Shown here in pieces: positions 53,326-62,156 of a DNA stretch of 64,000 nt. The notes beneath the pieces are model-generated. The model was not told the DNA's origin. It ran no database searches and saw only the letters and a list, made by a program, of their open reading frames with translations. Numbering within the stretch: position 1 is the stretch's first letter; each line of letters begins with the position of its first letter. Location of the stretch: contig NC_087074.1 of NCBI RefSeq assembly GCF_026151205.1, forward strand, positions 10,325,226 to 10,389,225, in the 5' to 3' direction. The translations under genes were made by a program, and so were the position numbers. The DNA is from Bolinopsis microptera (taxonomy: Eukaryota; Ctenophora; Tentaculata; Lobata; Bolinopsidae).

Positions 53326-54398
53326 ACTGGCACATCCACACAAACAGTAGGATTTGTCTTCCCAGTTCCATTTGGAATGTTGGGCAGCTAAATTGGATTC
53401 CTGGTTCGTTTTGATTTCATGAGGGAATTCATGTCGTCTTTTTTGGGCAAGGGATCCTAGAAGATCGAAATTATAAAACTTGTCTTGTTATACACATTTG
53501 ACAGTGCATCAACATTAAAACATTAATGTTTAATTCTTAAATATTCTTCAAAATTAAAAAATAATCCGTTCTTCATACTGATTATAATTTGTAATGAAAG
53601 CAATGTGTTTATTCAGAAGTTCAGATGAAACGACGGTGTTTGCCCAAAAACAACTTAACATGCCGCAAATTGATTTCATAGATTACTTAATGTTCATGTT
53701 AATCGGAGACAAAATTGCTCGTCAAAGAAACAAAGTAAAATGTTTGAACCCGGTGTGGAGGCAGCGTTTATGAGTTCATAAAAACTCCCACTGCAGGGGA
53801 GGCGGTCACCAAGACACTGAACAAAACAGTTCGGTGGACGTTGGCAGAACAGCAAAGTACCATTGCGCACTTGCAAAATGTGTACTATTGAGCTTCGACT
53901 CGATAATTACCAATTAAGGCATCCGGCGTTTTGTAATTGAAGCTGTTATATCCCTGAACCTCTGATGCATAACAATAAAGGTAGCTTATTAATAAAAATG
54001 AGTGTCCTTTTCTTTCATTTTTGATAAAATTCATGATTTGATTTTAAAAACTGAATGAGATACTTGTAGAACAACTTGCTGCTGCAGGATTATTCTATGT
54101 TCGTTGAGATATCCCATATCATATTAAGAAATATTCGCAGCAAATATTTCATCCAGATAATTCAGGTTATACTATAAATATAAATTAAAAACGAAGGCGG
54201 GTGCAAAAAAATTCACAAAAGCAGCAAAAGATTAGCACAACCTGGTGCACAACATCCACCTCACAGTAGGCACAGACGCAAAATAAATTAAACCAATTAA
54301 GGTAAATAATTCAAATAATTGGAGCAATTCAGCTACTACATTAACTTGGGGGTGCAGTAATCATATTTACCAGCGAGTTTGCGTATAATTTGATTAGC
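53326..54398. other. unassigned region before the 58-bp array
   Basis: No supported gene. Minus-strand open frames near 53694-53876 (Cys-rich) and 53316-53460 show no clear family. Upstream sushi exons, if here, were not recognised. Confidence 0.4.
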
Positions 54399-56228
54399 AG
54401 CCGCACCGTCTCTCTTCATCAGAGTGGCAATATTTAGGGACTACCAAATAATAAGGAGCTGCACCGTCTCTCTTCATCAGAGTGGCAATATTTAGGGACT
54501 ACCAAATAATAAGGAGCTGCACCGTCTCTCTTTATCAGAGTGGCAATATTTAGGGACTACCAAATAATAAGGAGCTGCACCGTCTCTCTTTATCAGAGTG
54601 GCAATATTTAGGGACTATCAAATAATAAGGAGCTGCACCGTCTCTCTTCATCAGAATGGCAATATTTAGGGACTACCAAATAATAAAGAGCTGCACCGTC
54701 TCTCTTCATCAGAGTGGCAATATTTAGGGACTACCAAATAATAAGGAGCTGCACCGTCTCTCTTCATCAGAATGGCAATATTTAGGGACTACCAAATAAT
54801 AAGGAGCTGCACCGTCTCTCTTCATCAGAGTGGCAATATTTAGGGACTACCAAATAATAAGGAGCTGCACCGTCTCTCTTTATCAGAGTGGCAATATTTA
54901 GGGACTACCAAATAATAAGGAGCTGCACCGTCTCTCTTTATCAGAGTGGCAATATTTAGGGACTACCAAATAATAAGGAGCTGCACCGTCTCTCTTTATC
55001 AGAGTGGCAATATTTAGGGACTACCAAATAATAAGGAGCTGCACCGTCTCTCTTCATCAGAGTGGCAATATTTAGGGACTACCAAATAATAAGGAGCTGC
55101 ACCGTCTCTCTTTATCAGAGTGGAAATATTTAGGGACTACCAAATAATAAGGAGCTGCACCGTCTCTCTTTATCAGAGTGGCAATATTTAGGGACTACCA
55201 AATAATAAGGAGCTGCACCGTCTCTCTTTATCAGAGTGGCAATATTTAGGGACTACCAAATAATAAGGAGCTGCACCGTCTCTCTTTATCAGAGTGGCAA
55301 TATTTAGGGACTACCAAATAATAAGGAGCTGCACCGTCTCTTTTTATCAGAGTGGCAATATTTAGGGACTACCAAATAATAAGGAGCTGCACCGTCTCTC
55401 TTCATCAGAGTGGCAATATTTAGGGACTACCAAATAATAAGGAGCTGCACCGTCTCTCTTTATCAGAGTGGCAATATTTAGGGACTACCAAATAATAAGG
55501 AGCTGCACCGTCTCTCTTCATCAGAGTGGCAATATTTAGGGACTACCAAATAATAAGGAGCTGCACCGTCTCTCTTTATCAGAGTGGCAATATTTAGGGA
55601 CTACCAAATAATAAGGAGCTGCACCGTCTCTCTTTATCAGAGTGGCAATATTTAGGGACTACCAAATAATAAGGAGCTGCACCGTCTCTCTTCATCAGAG
55701 TGGCAATATTTAGGGACTACCAAATAATAAGGAGCTGCACCGTCTCTCTTTATCAGAGTGGAAATATTTAGGGACTACCAAATAATAAGGAGCTGCACCG
55801 TCTCTCTTTATCAGAGTGGCAATATTTAGGGACTACCAAATAATAAGGAGCTGCACCGTCTCTCTTTATCAGAGTGGCAATATTTAGGGACTACCAAATA
55901 ATAAGGAGCTGCACCGTCTCTCTTCATCAGAGTGGCAATATTTAGGGACTACCAAATAATAAGGAGCTGCACCGTCTCTCTTCATCAGAGTGGCAATATT
56001 TAGGGACTACCAAATAATAAGGAGCTGTACCGTCTCTCTTCATCAGAGTGGCAATATTTAGGGACTACCAAATAATAAGGAGCTGCACCGTCTCTCTTTA
56101 TCAGAGTGGCAATATTTAGGGACTACCAAATAATAAGGAGCTGCACCGTCTCTCTTTATCAGAGTGGCAATATTTAGGGACTACCAAATAATAAGGAGCA
56201 TTTTAGGGACTACCAAATAATAAGGAGC
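54399..56228. repeat. 58-bp minisatellite, ~31 copies
   Basis: Unit GAGCTGCACCGTCTCTCTTC ... GGACTACCAAATAATAAG, strict 58-bp period (for example 54458 and 54516). Main variants are CTTCATC/CTTTATC, GTGGCAAT/GTGGAAAT and AGAGTGG/AGAATGG. The rare GTGGAAAT variant occurs twice, 638 bp (11 units) apart. The array ends in partial units at 56200-56228, and a stray fragment TTTAGGGACTACCAAAT lies near 56317. Confidence 0.97.
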
Positions 56229-56957
56229 AAACGTTTACGGAGGCATAAGGATAAGTGCTATTTCAGCTAGTGAGTTATGTCCAATCTAAGGATAAGACTG
56301 GATCTGGTTAAGTCAATTTAGGGACTACCAAATGATTTCCACCGATATTTTGACGAGCTGAACATTCTGTACCGTTTGAACATCCTCGATTTGCTTAAAT
56401 CTCAAAAATGGTGAGCTGCAGGAGGTCAGATTTCCGAGTTATAGAAACCTTAAGACTGTTCCGGTCGGCGGATGGTAGTTCGAATGTATGGGGATTTTGT
56501 AATTTTCCAAATTTCCTTGTTCCTACCACTACCAGTAGTAGTACCACTTAAATATGTCTCCTAGAGTATCCCTAATTACGTTAACCCCAACAGCAGCATC
56601 TGGAAACCTTAGCGTACGACGGCTTGGTCATATAACCAGTAGCAAATTTATTTCAATGTAAAGTTTATCTCCTACAATTGATAAGCAATCATAACAAAAG
56701 ATGAGCAGGTTTGCTTATAAAACTCCTCTATAGCGTGTGATCGGCCGAGCGTCACGTGACAGGGAAGATAGTACCTCGATTGGTCAGTGTTTACTGTTAT
56801 GTTAACTGTTATAGCTTTTGTCTCGAGCTGCAGGATTGGCCACCGTATTGTGTAGCTTCTTAAATCATTTAGTTATATCTTGTGTACTAGACTATTATAT
56901 AATTTTTGTCGCATAGTAGCGGGGTAGTAAATAGTGTGTTTCATTTCGTTTCGTTTC

Positions 56958-57086
56958 ATATTTCATGCAGCAACGCATACAACATGGAATACTGGGAGTA
57001 GTGTACTGGCTTCAAGATTTGCACTACAAACATGTCCACCACATTGAGTTTTTATCACAGCTCATTATTCCCCAGAGCTTTTATTG
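56958..57086 (+). promoter_or_regulatory. probable 5' leader exon/promoter block of glycosyltransferase 1
   Basis: 128 bp (CATATTTCATGCAGCAACGC ... CCCCAGAGCTTTTATTG) ending in a strong donor ATTG/GTGAGT. The block is duplicated upstream of the second glycosyltransferase at 60741-60868, which implies it is part of the transcription unit. It would splice to TTTTTAG/ATG at 58166-58169. Confidence 0.55.
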
Positions 57087-57339
57087 GTGAGTTAGTGGTA
57101 CTGGTAAGATCCACTAAAAATTTTTCATTTTTTTTGCAAACTGATCATTATATTGCCCGTTCGTGTTAGTTTTATTTGTCATGATTATTAAGTTCTGGAC
57201 AGTTATCTAAATTATAAATTTTGTGAATCACGGCCTCAAAGGTGGTCTCTTGATTATTCGCGGTTTTAAAATTGTGTACTGATCAAATAAATGAAGACAA
57301 CGAAGATCATGCAGTCATAAAAGGTGATCCTGTATGTAA

Positions 57340-57425
57340 GAAAACCTCCGACCGACCTCCGACCGGCGTTCACCTACCGCCGACCGGCGCCCGACCGACC
57401 TCCGACCGACCTCCGACCGACCAGC
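57340..57425. repeat. GC-rich CCTCCGACCGA low-complexity repeat
   Basis: Five or more copies of CTCCGACCGAC-like units, interspersed with GCCGACCGGCG, in the presumed 5' intron. Confidence 0.8.
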
Positions 57426-57529
57426 CTTGTCTGTTCTATGACCTAAGAAATTATAGAAACCCCCTATTTAATTTTTCTTCATCATCTAGCTCTGTACAGT
57501 AAAAAGTATGGATTTTATTTGACAATGAC

Positions 57530-57817
57530 GATATATATATATCTGTGCCATTTTACTGACACCACGGCATCAACTTTAACGCGACTTTCCGCAAAAACCG
57601 TAAAAGATATACAACTGAAACTTTTTTGACTGGGTCAAATGCTTTTATGCTTTTCAAATCAGCATGAAAAAATAAAAAATTGGCCAAGGAATAGGAGTTT
57701 TAGAGCCCAAAATGTGGATCCCCAAGTGGTGTCAAAAACGCGAATTAAATAGGTAATAATTATTTTAGTCTCTTGAGTCTTGACACCATTTTAGGATTAT
57801 ACGGGTTCCTGCTAGTA
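57530..57817. repeat. inverted copy of the 36214-36492 dispersed repeat
   Basis: Reverse complement of the 36-kb copy, from CCATTTTACTGACACCACGG to ACGGGTTCCTGCTAGT. It lies in the 57087-58168 intron, which the second glycosyltransferase copy lacks. Confidence 0.85.
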
Positions 57818-58168
57818 ATTATAAAGCATGGCAACGCGCGTAGCTAAACTGTGCTAAAAAATCTAGGAACGCTATAACGGGCGCATTTTCATTTTCTGCA
57901 ACCTTGCTAAAACTTGCAAGTTTTCAATTCCATTTGCAAGCTAAAATTGGTCAGAACGAAGGGTCTGTTTTTTAGTAAATTTCCAGTGTTGCCGGAGAGA
58001 TTTCGTCCGGTTTATTAATATAATATAGATAAGGGGAAGTTATTGAATCTGTCCTCCTTTTCAGCTATTGTCTTAACGCATGGTTACTGTAAAGGTTGTC
58101 ATCTATTAAAGTTTGTAAATTTTAGCCTTCGTTTTTACTTCTATCGTGTTTTTACTCGATATTTTTAG

Positions 58169-59752
58169 ATGAAGGCTTTGACAAGACAGTTGAGGACACG
58201 ATTCAGCTTCAAATTCGTTTCTCTTCTTCTCGTTTGGATCATTATAATCTTCATTACCCTGCATAACTTCGCAACAAAAACAGAGATTCGGTTCCAAACC
58301 ACCAATTATCATTTTTATAAACACCGGATACGGCTGTGGAACGAGGGTCGGTGTATTGATTCACCAGATGGTAAAAGATTGGAAGTGTACTTTTGTGACC
58401 CTGATGTGGAGCAAACTTTTAGCCTGGATAGTGACCACAAGTTGATCTATGAGAGAACTGGTGGGTGTGTTGGTTATTCTAAATCTGAAGAGGGATCTAT
58501 CACGAATGAATCTCTTCATCTGCAAGAATGTGACGCCAGCGAGGGTGTTGGTTACTTTGATTTAATCAATGGTTCCTATATAAGGCTCAGGTCATCACAG
58601 AACTCACACTTAGAATCAGCACCACACTTCATTACCCCTTTATTTAAAATTGATCCACAATTGTTAAAATATCAGAAAGTCTGCATCAACGGTACTGTGG
58701 GTCTTACTAAATTTTACAACGATAGATCTCGAGTTATCCTATCAGAGGAATCATTTTTCCAAGAGGACAGGAAAATATTGAAAAACGCAGTGATACCACC
58801 CAGCGAAGATTTCTGTGACTTCAAAGCCTGTGGGTTCAACAGACGAATATCTCCGATAGAGAAACTACCAACGGATCAAGTACAAAGGTGTACAAAACCT
58901 TGGGAATGCGTAACTCTGGTAGTAAAAACTGCCCGTAGGCCCCATTTAGTTGCTCGTTTAGCTCAGTCAGTCAGGGATAGTTATGGATATGACTTGCCGA
59001 TAGCTTGCTACGACGACGGGCCAGATGATTACCCTCAAGATATTAGAGATCGGTTAGCTCAGTATCCGTTACTGACGTACGTTGTCAGTGACGATGAGGA
59101 TTTGGGAATAGCAGAGGGGAGAAACAAAGCCCTCAAAATGGTTGAAACAAAATACTTCTTCATTTTAGATGACGACGTGATGTTTATGAACACAACAGAC
59201 ATGCAAACTATGATTGACATTTTGGACACGACTGATGCCACACTTGTTGGTGGTCAGCTACTTGGAAGGGCAAATTTTGCAGCTTTACTGAAGTTTGGAT
59301 ATTTCGGTGGAACCCTCAGAAGATTGGGATACTTCCCTGGAACTTGTAAGAAACTTAACCAAACTGTTCCGAACTACCCGCGGTGCTTCAGATGCGAACT
59401 TAATTCAAATATTTGGATGGCAAGGACTGAGCCAATTCTACAAATCGGGGGATGGGATCCTGAGCTGAAGGTTTTTGAGCACAAGGATGTTTTTATTAAA
59501 ATGAAAGCAGCAGGTTACAAATTAGTTACCTGTAAGGGAATATTTCTTAGGCACGATAAACCTAGCAAAGGCAGTCCAGAGCAGGGTGAGGGCTACGATG
59601 AAAAGAGACATAGAGGCTTGGGTAGGTTTGTGAAGCTCATCTCAGGGAGGTACAATGTTCACGATTTTTTCAGTTACCATGATGCAGATGTTGACGAGGA
59701 TGGCGATCCAGTGTTAGTTAATGGACCACCGAACATGTATACAGGGTGCTGA
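58169..59752 (+). CDS. type II Golgi glycosyltransferase 1: lectin-like domain + B4GALNT1/2-like (GT12) domain
   Basis: Likely transfers GalNAc or a related sugar from a UDP donor in the Golgi. 527 residues in one coding exon; the ATG directly follows acceptor TTTTTAG. Short basic cytosolic tail, then TM helix about 14-34 (FKFVSLLLVWIIIIFITLHN). Residues about 51-160 look like a ricin-B type beta-trefoil (RLWNEGRCIDS, LEVYFCD, GGCVGYS, LHLQECD). The GT-A domain from about 248 begins VTLVVKTARRPHLVARLAQS; LGIAEGRNKAL and FILDDDVMF (DDD at 334-336, metal/UDP binding) follow, then LVGGQL, GGWDPELKVFEHKDVFIKM and FLRHD. This order matches GT12 (B4GALNT1/2: K.......S.R......ADD...GRN.A...LDDDF...LVGG). 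Sites NGT, NGS and NTT could be N-glycosylated. AATAAA at 60082. The lectin fusion is unusual for vertebrate GT12 enzymes. Confidence 0.87.
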   Translation: MKALTRQLRTRFSFKFVSLLLVWIIIIFITLHNFATKTEIRFQTTNYHFYKHRIRLWNEGRCIDSPDGKRLEVYFCDPDVEQTFSLDSDHKLIYERTGGCVGYSKSEEGSITNESLHLQECDASEGVGYFDLINGSYIRLRSSQNSHLESAPHFITPLFKIDPQLLKYQKVCINGTVGLTKFYNDRSRVILSEESFFQEDRKILKNAVIPPSEDFCDFKACGFNRRISPIEKLPTDQVQRCTKPWECVTLVVKTARRPHLVARLAQSVRDSYGYDLPIACYDDGPDDYPQDIRDRLAQYPLLTYVVSDDEDLGIAEGRNKALKMVETKYFFILDDDVMFMNTTDMQTMIDILDTTDATLVGGQLLGRANFAALLKFGYFGGTLRRLGYFPGTCKKLNQTVPNYPRCFRCELNSNIWMARTEPILQIGGWDPELKVFEHKDVFIKMKAAGYKLVTCKGIFLRHDKPSKGSPEQGEGYDEKRHRGLGRFVKLISGRYNVHDFFSYHDADVDEDGDPVLVNGPPNMYTGC

Positions 59753-60740
59753 ATGTGATGCGTTTGAAAACTATTTTTGTTTTTACACGTTTAATATTTA
59801 TAGTTTGTATTGTTGATTGACATACGTGACATAAACTATTAATTGAATTATGTTTAGGTATATCTGTAGGAATGGCGAGAGATATTAATATATGTCCACC
59901 TATGCTGTTTCTCAAGCAACATAACTGCATAATGATTCATCTGGTGGGTCAGCATGGTCTATTTTATTCTTAAACTACAGAATGAACTAGTATACTCTTA
60001 AACTGTGCGTGAAGGGAAAACAAAAATATGATTTTACTTTTCATGCATGATGTTGAATCAAACAATTTAAAATATAAATGAAATAAAAGAATGTCCAGTC
60101 TACGAAGAGATCAGACAAAGAAACAGCACCAAACTTCACAACCTGCTCAAAAATAGTCAATTCAGTAAATTATTTGAGGAAACTACATTCTTGAGATTAG
60201 AAATTTTGTTTATAATTTATTTCGTGAAAGATTTCCTAAAAGTAAGCTGTGACTGAGTATCCATGATAATCCTTGCACATTTTGAAACCAATTCTTTATT
60301 TGTGATATGTTTTTTGTTTGGTTGGATAATTTTCATTTAATTGATCTGGATCTGACACATGTAAATTTGTACTCATCTTTCTAATTTCTAATTAATATAA
60401 CCCTAGAGGAATGAATTTATGACTTGTGTGCAACTCTATGTTGAGATGAAATAATATTTAACAATTTGAACTATAAATTTGGACGACATCTCAAGGTTTA
60501 TATAGTAGGCTATTATAGTGGTTTAACTTTAACAAAAAATAAGTCTACTACAAATAAAAAAGAAAAAAAAGAAAAACAGTTATATTTAAAAATTCTGAGT
60601 TGTTACGTTAAGTATGAATGCAATTATAAATAAAATTTGTAGATACCCTAACGGGTTTGATGAGAGACTAGCTATAAACCTATAAAGTGACAATCTTCTT
60701 AAAAAAAATAGAATTACATGAGTACATTCTTTTTCTAAAC
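59753..60740. other. 3' flank of glycosyltransferase 1 and spacer
   Basis: AT-rich; a candidate poly(A) signal AATAAA lies at 60082. No coding exon is seen. Confidence 0.5.
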
Positions 60741-60868
60741 ATATTTCATGCGGCAACGCATATAAAACATGGAATACTGAAAGTAGTGTACTGACTACAA
60801 ATATTGCACTACAAACATTTCCACCACATTGAGGTTTATCACAGCTCATTATTCTCCAGAGCTTTCAT
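60741..60868 (+). promoter_or_regulatory. duplicated 5' block of glycosyltransferase 2, donor lost
   Basis: Matches 56958-57085 closely, but where copy 1 has ATTG/GTGAGT this has ATTACAGAAC. Only about 64 bp separate it from the ATG, so the 1.08-kb intron of copy 1 is largely deleted here and the leader would be unspliced. Confidence 0.55.
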
Positions 60869-60932
60869 TACAGAACTCGTACTCAGGAATCATCGTTTTT
60901 GCGTTTTTCATGTTGTTACTTAATATTTCTAG

Positions 60933-62156
60933 ATGAGAGCTTTGGGAACACAATTCAGCACTACTGGGAATATCAAAATAGTTTCCCTAATACTCTTAGG
61001 GTTCAGATTAATATTTATAGTCCTGCATAACTTCGCAATAACAGCAGAGATCCGGTCCCGAACCACCAATTATCGGTTCTATAAACACCGGATACGGCTG
61101 TGGAACGAGGGTCGGTGTATTGATTCACCAGATGGTAAAAGATTGGAAGTGTACTTCTGCGACCCTGATGTGGAGCAAGCTTTTAGTCTGGATAGTGACC
61201 ACAAGTTGATCTATGAGAGAACTGGTGGGTGTGTTGGTTATTCTAAATCTAAAGAGGGATCTATCACGAATCAGTCTCTCCATCTGCAAGAATGTGACGC
61301 CAGCGAGGGTGTTGGTTACTTCGATGTAATCAATGGTTCCTATATCATGGTCAGGCCATTACAAAACTCACACTTAGAATCAGCACCACACTTCATCACC
61401 CCTTTATTTGATGTTGATCAAAAACTGTGGAAACTGAAATATCGGAAAGTCTGCATCAACAGTACTGTGGGTCTTACTAACTTTTACAACAATAGATCTC
61501 GAGTTATCCTATCAGAGGAATCGCTTTTTCAAGAGGACAGGAAAATATTGAAAAACGCAGTGATACCACCCAGTAACGATTCTTGTGACTTCAAAGCCTG
61601 TGGTTTCAACAGACGAATATCTCCGATAGAGGAACTGCCAACGGATCAAGTACAAAAGTGTACAAAACCTTGGGAATGTGTAACTCTGGTAGTAAAAACT
61701 GCCCGTAGACCCCATTTAGTCGCTCGTTTAGCTCAGTCAGTCAGGGATAGTTATGGATATGACTTGCCGATAGCTTGCTACGACGACGGGCCAGATGATT
61801 ACCCTCGAGATATTAGAGATCGGTTAGCTCAGTATCCGTTACTGACGTACGTTGTCAGTGACGATGAGGATTTGGGAATAGCAGAGGGGAGAAACCAAGC
61901 CCTCAAAATGGTTGATACAAAATATTTCTTCCTTTTAGACGACGACATGGTGTTTATGAACACAACAGATATGCAAACTATGATCGATATTTTGGACACG
62001 ACTGATGCCACACTTGTTGGTGGTCAGTTATATCATTCTAAAAATTGGGCAGCTTTACTGAAGTTTGGATATTTCGGTGGAACCCTCAGAAGATTGGGAT
62101 ACTTCCCTGGTACTTGTTCGAAACTTAACCAAACTGTTCCAAACTTCCCGCTGTAA
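60933..62156 (+). pseudogene. truncated glycosyltransferase 2 (paralog of 58169-59752)
   Basis: 407 residues. Same layout as copy 1: TM helix (IKIVSLILLGFRLIFIVLHN), lectin-like region, GT12-like domain with LGIAEGRNQAL and FLLDDDMVF. It stays highly similar until ...NQTVPNFPL and then stops. About 120 C-terminal residues present in copy 1 (RCELNSNIWMARTEPI, GGWDPEL, HKDVF, RHD) are missing, and the following DNA is unrelated. The lost segment holds acceptor-site and catalytic-base residues, so the product should be inactive unless the exon splices onward. A GTAAGA right at the breakpoint (CCCGCT/GTAAGA) could be a donor. The frame up to the break is intact, so the truncation is recent or the product still has a role. 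Confidence 0.75.

Noticed and set aside
53316-53387. Minus-strand LPNIPNGTGKTNP...VTCS as an upstream CCP exon
   Set aside because: It resembles a CCP start after an acceptor-like TTTAG, but an in-frame stop follows at once, there is no donor, and another open frame fits as well. Too weak.
53694-53876. Minus-strand Cys-rich frame as an upstream exon of the sushi gene
   Set aside because: Cysteine spacing fits neither CCP nor ShKT, and splice borders are poor.
54399-56228. CRISPR-like array
   Set aside because: The 58-bp units are contiguous with no unique spacers; this is a minisatellite in a eukaryotic genome.
58106-58324. Minus-strand frame at the glycosyltransferase 1 start
   Set aside because: Antisense of the TM/stem coding region with no independent support.
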